DNA of 64,000 nt from an uncultured Bacteroidota bacterium (GCA_902826215.1 CADEDY010000001.1:186001-250000), one strand, 5' to 3'. Counted from the first letter of the stretch, positions 43,027 through 52,110 are shown. A program made the numbers and translations. Notes: generated by a model not told the origin, from the letters alone.

Positions 43027-44676
43027 TCAGTGCACCACCATGAACCGCTGCACACGCTGCATGCGGCCATTGTTCCATTCGAGGAGGTATGCGCCTTCGG
43101 GCAGGTCCACGGTGATGGGCCGATCACCGGTGATCACGCCAAGGTCGGAACATACACGACCAGCGCTGTCGCTAAGGCGCACGTGACCTGTGCCGAAACC
43201 GGTGGTAAGTGCCTGGCCTGCACGCACCGGATTCGGATAGAAGGCGGAGAACGTAGCCTGTTCCTGCACCGCATTGGGGCCTGCTTCGGCAAGTCGCACG
43301 TAGAACGAAGCTGTTGACGACGATGTATCGGCCAACACCCCAGGCCCGGGGTCGAGGTCGATCTCGCCGAAGGAAGAGCCGGCGGCATGGATAACGTCCG
43401 CATCGTCAACGTAAAGACCACGGCCCGTTTGGCCATTTTCGCCGCCCACAACGAGGACGCTTGCGAAGTCGCCGCCCGATGTGTACCGCGCTAGGAACAT
43501 GTCGGTGCTGCCCGCGTTGGCCACCTCCGCAATGCCGGGCCCGGGGTCGAAGTCTGCGGTTTCCAGCACGTAGCCATTGTACAGGGCGTCTCCATTGGCC
43601 ATGATGCGCACCGAATGCGAACGACCGTTACCCGGTATCCCGTGGACCCAAGCCACTGCACCATCGGCATCTATCTTGGCGATGAGCGCATCACTCGCGG
43701 TGACCGCAGTGATGTTCGTGAGGTCCGTTCCATTTCCCATGGTGGCTGCTCCTCTGAAATGCCCGGCGAGGAACATTTCCCCTGCCGCATTCACATCCAT
43801 ATCGTAGCACCAGTCTTCCAGCGGCCCGCCGAACCGGCCGCCCCAGAGAAAGTCGCCAGCTGCATCCAGCTTGAAGTAGAAGCCATCATCAACTCCGGCA
43901 GAAACCACTTGGAAGGAGTTGGGTCCGGGATCCAGGTCCATGGTTCCGGAGAAGATGCCGACACCGTGTATACCACCGTCGGGACCCACGCTCACATCGG
44001 TCACATTGCGGCCGTTGTTGCCCGGAAGCACGCGCGCCCAATTCAAGGTTCCATCGGGTTGGAACGAAGCGACCAGTCCACCTCGCTGGGTACTGATCAG
44101 GGGAATGCCGTCCACGGCAGCTTGAGTGTCCGCATATCCGGAGACGACAATGTCGCCCGCATCGGAGAGCGTGACGCCGAAGAGGCCATCGGTCCCCGAA
44201 CCGCCTACTTCCTTCACCCAGATCAACTCACCCGACGGACTTAGTTTGACCAAGTAACCATCCTGTTGTCCGCCGCTCAGTTGCGTCACTCCATCTCCGG
44301 GGTCGAAATCGGCCAGCCCGCCGAAGCAACCGACCACATACACGTTCCCCGCCGCGTCCGTGACCACATCCTGCACCCATTCGACCTGTGACTCATCACC
44401 ACCGAACCGTGCCACCCACTGGAATTGGCCGGAAGGTCCCAGCTTGCACACGTACCCATCCGCTGAGCCGATAACCTCAACGATCGCTTCACCGGTGTCT
44501 GGGTCGAAGTCGGTGTTGTCTGACACCTGACCACCTACGAAGATGTTGCCCTCGGTATCGGCCGCGATCCCGTAGGTGTTGCTCGTGCCTTCTCGATGCA
44601 GATACCTGCCTTCTGCAAGGTATTGCCCGTGGGCGTGAAAGGTGATGAAGGCGAGAAGAAGAGTAGTTGGTCGCAT
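43027..44676 (-). CDS. T9SS cargo protein with propeller-like repeats
   Basis: 549 residues from MRPTTLLLAFITFHAHG. About eight repeats of the form GDEGNIFVGG...DFDPG, with DFDPGDG, DLDPGPN and DFDPGPG recurring, typical of SBBP-like beta-propeller surface proteins. The DFDPGPG loops may bind calcium. The C-terminus is a T9SS type A domain (FYPNPVRAGQALT, LLEWNNGRMQRVQRFMVVH). A start at 44703 is also open but precedes the signal peptide. Confidence 0.85.
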   Translation of the reverse strand: MRPTTLLLAFITFHAHGQYLAEGRYLHREGTSNTYGIAADTEGNIFVGGQVSDNTDFDPDTGEAIVEVIGSADGYVCKLGPSGQFQWVARFGGDESQVEWVQDVVTDAAGNVYVVGCFGGLADFDPGDGVTQLSGGQQDGYLVKLSPSGELIWVKEVGGSGTDGLFGVTLSDAGDIVVSGYADTQAAVDGIPLISTQRGGLVASFQPDGTLNWARVLPGNNGRNVTDVSVGPDGGIHGVGIFSGTMDLDPGPNSFQVVSAGVDDGFYFKLDAAGDFLWGGRFGGPLEDWCYDMDVNAAGEMFLAGHFRGAATMGNGTDLTNITAVTASDALIAKIDADGAVAWVHGIPGNGRSHSVRIMANGDALYNGYVLETADFDPGPGIAEVANAGSTDMFLARYTSGGDFASVLVVGGENGQTGRGLYVDDADVIHAAGSSFGEIDLDPGPGVLADTSSSTASFYVRLAEAGPNAVQEQATFSAFYPNPVRAGQALTTGFGTGHVRLSDSAGRVCSDLGVITGDRPITVDLPEGAYLLEWNNGRMQRVQRFMVVH

Positions 44677-44839
44677 GCGCGTGGTGTAGTTGCTGGCGTA
44701 CATCGAGGGGGGCTTTCAAAGGTGAACATATGGACCCGGTTCCGGCAAGGGAGAGCTTGTTGGGGAGCGATACTCATTGGCACTCTTGTGCCGTGGCCGC
44801 ACGTTGCCGCACAACCGTACGCCGTTACGCCATCGCGGT

Positions 44840-44860
44840 GGTCTTCCGTCTTCAGGGACC
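44840..44860. repeat. 21-nt hairpin repeat, copy F
   Basis: GGTCTTCCG, TCTT, then CAGGGACC, with a slightly weakened stem. It sits in the 349-nt gap between divergent genes (44676 and 45026), so it cannot terminate a plus-strand gene here. Nothing else coding is seen in the gap. Confidence 0.7.
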
Positions 44861-45025
44861 GTGCACTTTCTGTCGAGAGCCCGTGACCGGTGATCAGCCC
44901 CCTTGCTTCTGATCCGCGGGCGGCCACACATTCCGATCAGGTACGTGAAGTTGAACGCAGATCCAGATATCGGCAATTGCACAGGTGAGCGCTGCACCTA
45001 CTTTGCGCTCCGCGAGAACCAGCCG

Positions 45026-46255
45026 ATGAAGAACTTCACCCAAGTTGTACTGTTGAGCCTATTGGCGGGGTTGCTCCATGGCTGCCATTTGATCAAGGTG
45101 CCCAAGTTGGCGAAACAAGGGAACGTGACGAAGAGCGACTACCTGCACGAAGCGCCGTTCGACTATTCGAAGGGGCTGATCCTAGTGGATGTGGTGATCA
45201 ACGGCAACACCTACAACTTCGTTTTCGATACCGGCGCGGAACTGAGCGTGATCGGCGCGCACATCGCCGATGCGGTGGATCATCAGGTGGTCGCCTCTGC
45301 CAAGGTGAAAGCCACGCAGAACAAGTCGGAGAGCAAGGTCGAATTCATCCGCATACCCAGCATAACACTTGCCGCAGTGGACTTCGAGAACACCGGGGCC
45401 ATCATTGCCGACCTCGCTCATATGAACGAGAGCTTCGGTTGTAGGCCGATCGACGGGATCATCGGGAACAACCTGATGCGCAAGGCCGCATGGCAGATCG
45501 ACTATGCCGCTGAGAAGCTCAGGGTTTCGGACAGTGCCGCGAAATTCAGCGTATCGGATCAGGCATCGGCCTTGGCGATGGATGCGGGTAGGATCAGGAA
45601 CGTCTTCTTCGATGTAACGATCGATAGCGTGAGCGCTCGCTTTGCCTTCGATACCGGCTCTACGGGCAACATCCTTGCGGACAGTAGCTTCTTCGCTAAG
45701 TTGAAGGCGAAGAACCCAGCGTTGGAGTACATCAGCACAACAGGCCATACGTCCACCGATCTGAATGGTAAGCAGAAAGGCCGCACCATCAACGCACGGG
45801 TAAAGCGCATTGATGTGGAAGGTCTGGTGATCCCCGATCAGGTCATCTTGCTCTCTGGCCGAAGTACGTACCTGATGGGCAACGAGATCTATGAACACTT
45901 CACCCTGACGATCGATTGGGAGAACGACACCTTGTTCATGGACCCGGTCCGGACATTCGAAGCCGATACGATGAGGGGCTTCGAGGTCAACATCGTACCC
46001 AATTTCGCAACCCGGCTGTTCGAGATCTCACGATCCCAAGACCAGCATCCACTGGCCGACCCGATCGGCATGGAGGCGAAGATCCTGAAGATCAACGCGA
46101 CGGATGTTGCGCATTTCACGCTGGAGGAGCTCTGCACCTATTGGGAGCAGGAAGGCGAGAACATCCGGAACGCCAGCACCCTTGATGTAGAGGTACTGGA
46201 TGAAGGAGTAACGAAGCAGGTGCGGCTGACGAACAAGGTCCTGCTGCCGAAGTGA
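45026..46255 (+). CDS. Lipoprotein with two retropepsin-like aspartyl protease domains
   Basis: 409 residues from MKNFTQVVLLSLLAG; lipobox LLHGC with Cys20. Two aspartyl-protease half-sites are visible: FVFDTGAELSVIG (Asp68) and FAFDTGSTGNIL (Asp209), each followed by a hydrophobic-Gly region (IDGIIGNNLM, YLMGNEIYEHF). A PDZ-like stretch lies near the C-terminus (AKILKINATDVAHFTLEEL). Probably a periplasm- or surface-anchored protease. A candidate promoter is TTG 44977-44979 with TACTTTG 44998-45004. Confidence 0.85.
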   Translation: MKNFTQVVLLSLLAGLLHGCHLIKVPKLAKQGNVTKSDYLHEAPFDYSKGLILVDVVINGNTYNFVFDTGAELSVIGAHIADAVDHQVVASAKVKATQNKSESKVEFIRIPSITLAAVDFENTGAIIADLAHMNESFGCRPIDGIIGNNLMRKAAWQIDYAAEKLRVSDSAAKFSVSDQASALAMDAGRIRNVFFDVTIDSVSARFAFDTGSTGNILADSSFFAKLKAKNPALEYISTTGHTSTDLNGKQKGRTINARVKRIDVEGLVIPDQVILLSGRSTYLMGNEIYEHFTLTIDWENDTLFMDPVRTFEADTMRGFEVNIVPNFATRLFEISRSQDQHPLADPIGMEAKILKINATDVAHFTLEELCTYWEQEGENIRNASTLDVEVLDEGVTKQVRLTNKVLLPK

Positions 46256-46374
46256 GGTGTGGTGGAGATCGGGCTGGGACATTCGTTTTCGCATACCTGT
46301 GCCACGAACCTCTAACCTCGTATTATCGCAGGATCCCTGACGTTGATAGCACGATCGCAATCAGGCCGACCGGG

Positions 46375-47907
46375 TCATTCTTTGATGAAAGGAACCGTTG
46401 TTGAAGAACCGTCTTGCATTACGCAGCTTAGCAAATACGTTCCAGCGGCACATGATCGCAGGTCGATCTTGCCGTCTTGAAAGGCGTTCCCGGGGATCCG
46501 TTGCAGTCTTCGGCCTTGCATATCGATGATATCGATCCATTGCCAGCGCACGTTGCTTTTGAGGAAAAGCTCATCCGTAGCGGGATCTGGAAATACCGTG
46601 ATCGCGGTCCGATCCTCGGAACTGCCGACCCCTTGCAGTAAGCAGGGATGGTACACCGCAAAGCCCGCCCCAGCGCTGAGTTCGATCTCAGTCATGGATC
46701 CAAAGGAGGTTGATGTTCCGGTGGGAGAAGAGACGGCATAGGACACTTCCCACACTTGAATGGGCGGCGAGCTATCGTGGCATGGAAGAACGCCATCGGG
46801 CCCAGTTCGGAGCAGTTGCATGGCACTGTATCCGTTCAGATCACTGATCCGGCTCGAGACCGCGAAACCATCCTCATTCAATGTTGCGAATTGGGTTTGA
46901 TCCTTCAAGAAATCGGATACGCCATACCGGTGCTGCCACACAAGCGCACCTTGGTCATTCGTCCGCACCAACCAGGTGTTCAGGTAACTATAGCCCGAAA
47001 AGACGAAGTCACCGTTGAGCAGTTGTTCTACACAGTACCCTTTATCGATATATGCAGCGTCGCCGTATGCCGTCATCCATTGCATATTCCACAACGAGTC
47101 CATGCGCAGGAGGAATGCATCCGCTCCAACGGAGCCAGTAACGATGTATCCATGGTCGACCCCAGGTGCGATCGCATTTGCCCAAGAAATTCCCGGATCA
47201 ACGACCTTGTTGGACATCGTATTCCCACTATCGTCGATCTCCATCATCCCAATTGCTACTGCGATCGAACCCAACGCAGTGCCCACTAAGGCGAATCCAC
47301 CTCCACGTGTGGCACAAGCACCAGCAATGCCCTGAAGCATCTCTGGGCCAAATGCACGGGTCCAGATGACACTTCCATCTTCTCGAATGCGGATAGCGAA
47401 GCCTCTTTGACCGGAAGTCGTGGCCGCTCCACCGACCAGTAGCGCGCCTTCGTTAGGCACTAGGACCAAGGCAGTGCCCTGATCATCGCCGATCCCGCCG
47501 TACGCACGTGCCCAAACCAGATCGCCATTCACATTGGTCCTGATCACGAACACATCCAAGCCACCTGGACCGAGGTCATTACAGGTTCCTAAGCCCATGA
47601 AACCACCATCAGCGGTTTGGGTCACATCTCGCAGGAAGTCACTTCCCGGGCCACCGAATGTTCGCGTCCACAAGGTGTCGCCAGCAACGTCGGTACGAAC
47701 AAGAAGGGCATCTGTACTACCTGCTCCCGCTTCATCCTCCACATACGAAGAACCTCCCAGAATGAAACCGCCGTCCGTTGTTGTACCTATTGCGGTGCCG
47801 CTTTGTCCGCTCCCACCATAGTTCACTTCGAAGGGCTGGCCACTTGATCGTTGAGTAACGAGGCACATCAACAAGGTCAAAGCGGTGAGGTGTGGTCCGT
47901 AACGCAT
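46375..47907 (-). CDS. T9SS cargo protein with delta-60-like repeats
   Basis: 510 residues. Signal ALTLLMCLVTQRSSGQ. Repeats of about 50 residues run TTDGGFILGGSS...ALLVRTDVAGDTLWTRTFGG, TADGGFMGLGTC...FVIRTNVNGDLVWARAYGG and so on, the pattern of delta-60 or kelch-like propellers common in Bacteroidota. The C-terminal domain has VFPDPATDELFLK, IDIIDMQGRRLQR, CAAGTYLLSCVM and VPFIKE. Surface or secreted; no enzyme motif. Confidence 0.85.
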   Translation of the reverse strand: MRYGPHLTALTLLMCLVTQRSSGQPFEVNYGGSGQSGTAIGTTTDGGFILGGSSYVEDEAGAGSTDALLVRTDVAGDTLWTRTFGGPGSDFLRDVTQTADGGFMGLGTCNDLGPGGLDVFVIRTNVNGDLVWARAYGGIGDDQGTALVLVPNEGALLVGGAATTSGQRGFAIRIREDGSVIWTRAFGPEMLQGIAGACATRGGGFALVGTALGSIAVAIGMMEIDDSGNTMSNKVVDPGISWANAIAPGVDHGYIVTGSVGADAFLLRMDSLWNMQWMTAYGDAAYIDKGYCVEQLLNGDFVFSGYSYLNTWLVRTNDQGALVWQHRYGVSDFLKDQTQFATLNEDGFAVSSRISDLNGYSAMQLLRTGPDGVLPCHDSSPPIQVWEVSYAVSSPTGTSTSFGSMTEIELSAGAGFAVYHPCLLQGVGSSEDRTAITVFPDPATDELFLKSNVRWQWIDIIDMQGRRLQRIPGNAFQDGKIDLRSCAAGTYLLSCVMQDGSSTTVPFIKE

Positions 47908-48043
47908 GGAACGATGGTATCAATGGAGTTGCAGGTCATAGACGTTCATCAGAACGCTGGGATGCTTTTGACCCGGCTTGGAACAGGGGTGAAATTTGGG
48001 GTTGATGTCCGAAGATAGGTTCAGTAGAGTTTAGACCATTGAA

Positions 48044-48064
48044 GGGACTTTCGCCTTCGGTGCC
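48044..48064. repeat. 21-nt hairpin repeat, copy I, at the break of a gene remnant
   Basis: GGGACTTTCGCCTTCGGTGCC minus its last base aligns in register, and the left flank TTTAGACCATTG matches TTCTAGACCACCG at copy D. The T9SS-gene remnant starts directly at its right end. Confidence 0.55.
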
Positions 48065-48570
48065 TTCGTGATCCGCGAGGACGGGGATTTCCTATTCAGC
48101 CAGGTCCCCGGGAACTTCACCAATGGCCCGCTGTTCGTGGATGCGTTCGGCCCTGTCTTCAGCACGCCGGATGGCACCTTCATGACCGTTCATACGGTCG
48201 GCGTGAATGGCGCCCCCGTGAATATCTACCGGTTGCCCGGCACGCTGCCGTGCATGGATTGTTATGGATCACCACAACCGGAGCCTACCGTTGTGGGCGG
48301 CATCATCCAAGGTGCCCCCCCCCATCGGGTATGATCCTGCTGCCCAGTCCTGCACAGCACGAAGTGCAGGTTCGCCTCGATGGTGCGGTCGGGCAAGCGG
48401 ATCAACTGATCATCTTCGATGCGTCAGGTCGTGTGGTCTTGCGCAGCGCCGTTGCGACCAAGGACTTGACCGTGCTCTCGATCAGCCAACTGGCCAACGG
48501 ACGCTATACCGTAACGGCTGTGCGGGGTGATCGACCGATCGGTTCATCGCTCTTGTTGATCGCTCGCTAG
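48065..48570 (+). pseudogene. 3' remnant of a T9SS cargo gene, frameshifted at a C9 run
   Basis: The frame starting at the repeat reads VIREDGDFLFSQVPGNF and continues to VVGGIIQGAP. At 48314-48322 a run of nine C shifts the frame by one. Dropping one C restores a continuous product through GMILLPSPAQHEVQVRL to LSISQLANGRYTVTAV and SLLLIAR, a T9SS C-terminal domain. No start codon or signal peptide survives. Either a decayed gene end or, for the shift alone, a homopolymer error. Confidence 0.75.
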
Positions 48571-48661
48571 TGCGGGCTATTCCTATTTCAAAAGCCGCAC
48601 GCTAGACCCGATCGAACGGTATTAGCTTCGACCGGAGCGGTCAAAGCCGCACACCCTACCC

Positions 48662-49270
48662 ATGCACAGTAAGCTAAGTCTATTGGTCATTGGTCTGCTA
48701 TCCTGCGGCACGGTGGTCCAAGAGGATAACGACACCCCGACCGCCTTGCAGGAACATGGGGTGGTGGACCAGTTGGCCACGGAGGTCAAGTCGGTTTCCA
48801 GCCGAAGTGGATATGGCCGTGATCTGGTGGAGGATCTGTTCCTGGATGCCCTGAAGAAGGACACGGCACTCGCACGGGTATTGTCGGAAGTGGAGCAACG
48901 ACAGGAAGAGCACCCGGATATCGTGGCTCCATTTGATCGGGCGATGGGGTTGAGCGCCGCGTATTATGGGGATGCCAAGAGCCATGCGATGCAAGTGAAT
49001 GATAGCGTCGTGATGGACCGTGAGATGGCGATCCTGGCGCGCAGCGAGGCGAGCTTCAAGACCTACACGTCCAGCGCAGATCGGATACGTTCGGAGTATG
49101 AACGAACAGAAACGCGCATGGGCGATCTGGTGGAGGTCCTGAAGCTCCAACGCACCTTGGCCTTGATGGAGAGCCACCAGATGAAGGAGGGAAACTTCGA
49201 GGCGCTGTGGAAAGAGGAGCTGGCGCGCTTGCAGGCCTTGGAAAAGGCGTTGGAAGCGCAACGCAAATAA
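48662..49270 (+). CDS. Helical lipoprotein of unknown function
   Basis: 202 residues. Signal LSLLVIGLLSC with Cys15. The mature chain is almost wholly helical, including DLVEDLFLDALKKDTALARV and VEVLKLQRTLALMESHQMKE, with a charged coiled-coil end (LARLQALEKALEAQRK). No recognised domain. Hairpin copy G starts 20 nt after its stop. Confidence 0.68.
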   Translation: MHSKLSLLVIGLLSCGTVVQEDNDTPTALQEHGVVDQLATEVKSVSSRSGYGRDLVEDLFLDALKKDTALARVLSEVEQRQEEHPDIVAPFDRAMGLSAAYYGDAKSHAMQVNDSVVMDREMAILARSEASFKTYTSSADRIRSEYERTETRMGDLVEVLKLQRTLALMESHQMKEGNFEALWKEELARLQALEKALEAQRK

Positions 49271-49289
49271 GGAGTTCGTGCGCCGTAGG

Positions 49290-49346
49290 TGTGATCCGTC
49301 TTCGGAGTCGCCGTCTCACGCTAGCTCGTTGGCAAAGGCCAACTGA
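49290..49346. repeat. Hairpin repeat copy G joined to a LuxR-regulator tail remnant
   Basis: The hairpin at 49290-49310 keeps ATCCG, TCTT and CGGAGT. On the minus strand 49316-49346 reads the same regulator end with one base deleted (QLAFANELA then TGA). The order tail then hairpin is the same as at 40010-40085 and 41620-41690. Confidence 0.6.
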
Positions 49347-49615
49347 TCAAGGTTTCCTTCCGTGACCTTGCACCGACCCTGCCGCGCGATAGGGCGCACG
49401 GCTTGGCCCATGGGTTCGCAGGTCGGCTTCCGGAAATGCTGGATCCGGTCGCTTGGAATTGGCGGGTTTCCAGCGGGCTCGTACTTCGAGGAGAAAGCTC
49501 GGAGGGAAGGAACGAGCAAGGGTCTGTCGGATACCAAAGGGCGGAGGAGGTATCGAGTTGCCGGATCCCTGCTATCTTCGATGAACACGACCGTCCAACA
49601 GTTCTAACACCCGAC

Positions 49616-50803
49616 ATGATGCTGAAGATCTACGCTTGCTTGCTGTTCTGTTTCCAGTTCATGTCCGTGCACGGGCAATGGACGGCGCTCACCTCGCCAT
49701 ACGCGGGGAACATGTGGACGATGGAATTCTTCAACGACGACCTGGGTTTCATGAACACGAACAGTAACCTGCTGAAGACGACGGATGGAGGTTCAACATG
49801 GTCCGTTACCACCTTTCAAGGAAATGTGGACGGCGATTTCTCGTTCCCGACCAGCACGGTCGGCTACCTGGCGGGCTATTACGATGTGATCAAGAAGACG
49901 ACCGATCAAGGGGCCACCTGGACCACGTTGACCATCAACAACCAAGCATTGCCGATCTATTCCGTGAGCTTCGTGGATGCCAATATCGGTTGGGTGGTCA
50001 GTCTCAATGGGTTCATCAGGAAGACGATCAATGGCGGCGCCACGTGGACCGCGCAGTCAACCAGTGGATCGCCCACGTTGCGACATGTGCATTTCGTGAA
50101 CGAGAACCTCGGTACGGCGATCGGCGAGAATGGTGCTATCCGGCGTACAACGAATGGAGGAAATACTTGGTCGGCTGTTTTCGGCGCCCCGTCCACCTAT
50201 CTGAACGATATCTTCTTCGTGGATAGCAACGTGGGCTTCATCGTGGGTGGTCAAGGAACGATCATGAAGACCACGGATGGCGGGGTGAGTTGGACCCTGA
50301 TGAGCAGCGGCACTACCGAGTGGTTGTCTGCGGTGTGCTTCCGCAATGCGCTGGAGGGATATGTAGGGGGATCCAGCGGCTTCATGATGAAGACCATCGA
50401 CGGTGGTTCGACCTGGACGGTGGAGGATAACCCCTACTTCTTTTCGACGCAGAAGATCAATGACATCGTGTACAAGAACGGGGAGTACCTCGCCATCGGT
50501 GATGGGGGACATATTACCCGGACCGGTGCGGTGAATGGCATTGGATCGACCGAGGAGGTCGGACCAGCATTCGAGGTCGGCCCTAACCCGGTAGCGAGTA
50601 CCCTGTTCATTCGCGCACGCGAACAGATGAATCTCCCATTCAAGGTCCGTGTGTTCGATGTCGGTGGAGCATTGATCCGAACGGTCAGCCTGCCAGTGGA
50701 CAGGGGTCGTTTGGATGTGGCGGACCTCAGCAACGGCTTGTACGTGGTCGAGGTGGAGTCGGGGTCTTCGTTGACGCGCATGAAACTCGTGGTGCAGCAC
50801 TAG
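49616..50803 (+). CDS. T9SS cargo protein with Ycf48-like repeats
   Basis: 395 residues from MMLKIYACLLFCFQFM; signal cleaved before QWTALTS. Seven or so repeats of the form FVDSNVGFIVGGQGTIMKTT followed by DGGVSWTLM, the Ycf48/BNR-type propeller blade. The C-terminal T9SS domain has FEVGPNPVASTLFIR, VRVFDVGGALIRTV, DLSNGLYVVEVE and ends RMKLVVQH. Longer in-frame starts upstream lack a signal peptide. The 345 nt before it hold repeat copy G and otherwise nothing I recognise. Confidence 0.87.
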   Translation: MMLKIYACLLFCFQFMSVHGQWTALTSPYAGNMWTMEFFNDDLGFMNTNSNLLKTTDGGSTWSVTTFQGNVDGDFSFPTSTVGYLAGYYDVIKKTTDQGATWTTLTINNQALPIYSVSFVDANIGWVVSLNGFIRKTINGGATWTAQSTSGSPTLRHVHFVNENLGTAIGENGAIRRTTNGGNTWSAVFGAPSTYLNDIFFVDSNVGFIVGGQGTIMKTTDGGVSWTLMSSGTTEWLSAVCFRNALEGYVGGSSGFMMKTIDGGSTWTVEDNPYFFSTQKINDIVYKNGEYLAIGDGGHITRTGAVNGIGSTEEVGPAFEVGPNPVASTLFIRAREQMNLPFKVRVFDVGGALIRTVSLPVDRGRLDVADLSNGLYVVEVESGSSLTRMKLVVQH

Positions 50804-50949
50804 CACAAGGATCTGGCGGTCATTCCCTGTGCTGCGCGAACACAGCGCGGACCGACCACCGCACGCGAGCGGGCGATCTTCTTTGCGTTCATGTCGTGGA
50901 AGGGTCGATGCGTTTCAGCGCCACTTCACGAAGCGTCCGTTCAAGTTGG

Positions 50950-52110
50950 TCAATCGCTCACCACGAAGCACTGCGACATCGGCTGCGCACGTTCGACCTG
51001 GATGGTGATGATGTAGATACCAGCGGGGAATGATGAAACGTCCAACCGACTGGTCTCACTGCTGATCGCGGCGATGTTGGTCTGCAACATCTCCTTACCC
51101 GTGCCGTCATGGATATGCACTTGGGCCGCGCGGCCGATGTGCTCCTTCAGGTCCAAGCGCAGTTCGTTCGATGTCGGATTCGGGTACAGGACGAAGCAAC
51201 CCGGGCTCACGGCATCGATCGCAGTTCGATCCTTCTCATGTTCTTCGTCCACGGCGAGCAACGATGGATAGGTGAGCGAGTCGACGACGAGTACTTCGGC
51301 CGTTATCCGGAGCATTGTTTGCGCAGGCTCGGTATTGGCGGTGATGGTCACCGTTTTGCTCTGGTTCCCCTCTTGCTTTCCGGGTTTGTACACCACATGG
51401 ATCTCGCTTTCCTCCCCAGGCATGATGGGGTCCTTGGCATAGAACGGGACGGTGCAGCCGCAACTACCTGTTGCATTCGTGATGATCAGTGGAACGTCGC
51501 CCGAATTCTTGAACGTGAACACCTGGGGGTTCTCGGAGCCTTGGAGGATCTGCCCGAAGTCATGTGCATACGTTTCGAACAGGACCGCGGTGGTCGGGCC
51601 TTCCTGTGCAGCCTCGAATGCAAGTGGGTCCTCCGTTGAGAAGGGGGCAACAGCTTGTTCTGCCAGAGGAGGTAAAGGTTCGAAGGTGTATGGCTCCGAC
51701 GCGCTCCTGGGATCATGGGTGAATACCTCTGCGTGGATCCGTAGCAAGGTCTGTGCAGGCTTGGTATTGGCGCTGATGGTCACCGTTTTCACTTGATGTC
51801 CCTCCTGCTTTCCGGGTTTGTACACGACGCTGATCTCGCCTTCCTCACCCGGCAGGATCGGGTCCTTGGGAAAGGAAGGCACCGTGCATCCGCAGCTACC
51901 TATTGCATCCGTGATGATCAATGCAACATCGCCCGTGTTCTTGAACGTGAACACATGGGGGTTTTCGGAGTCTTGCAGGACCTGCCCGAAGTCATGTTCC
52001 ATCACGTCGAATCGGGCCTCGGTGATCGGTCCGATGCCCGGGTTGTTCTGTGCGGGGAGGAAAGAAACAAGCACGCAGCTCGCAATGAAAAGGGGAAGGC
52101 GTAGTGTCAT
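50950..52110 (-). CDS. T9SS cargo protein with two DUF1573 domains
   Basis: 386 residues. Signal LFIASCVLVSFLPAQ. Two DUF1573 (ASH-like) domains of about 110 residues each: EHDFGQVLQDSENPHVFTFK at about residues 38-57 and AHDFGQILQGSENPQVFTFK at about 180-199, both followed by IGSCGCTVP or TGSCGCTVP and YKPGKQEG. The two halves are close at DNA level, so the duplication is recent. The C-terminal domain (LYPNPTSNELRL, SFPAGIYIITIQ) sends it through T9SS. Confidence 0.9.
   Translation of the reverse strand: MTLRLPLFIASCVLVSFLPAQNNPGIGPITEARFDVMEHDFGQVLQDSENPHVFTFKNTGDVALIITDAIGSCGCTVPSFPKDPILPGEEGEISVVYKPGKQEGHQVKTVTISANTKPAQTLLRIHAEVFTHDPRSASEPYTFEPLPPLAEQAVAPFSTEDPLAFEAAQEGPTTAVLFETYAHDFGQILQGSENPQVFTFKNSGDVPLIITNATGSCGCTVPFYAKDPIMPGEESEIHVVYKPGKQEGNQSKTVTITANTEPAQTMLRITAEVLVVDSLTYPSLLAVDEEHEKDRTAIDAVSPGCFVLYPNPTSNELRLDLKEHIGRAAQVHIHDGTGKEMLQTNIAAISSETSRLDVSSFPAGIYIITIQVERAQPMSQCFVVSD

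Noticed and set aside
46256-46374. Another hairpin copy between the aspartyl protease gene and the convergent cargo gene
   Set aside because: No segment aligns with the 21-nt repeat and only very short stems are present.
49316-49588. 90-codon minus-strand frame ending in QLAFANELA
   Set aside because: Only the last codons resemble the regulator tail. The upstream part shows no domain and is probably chance extension of a remnant, so only the tail was kept.
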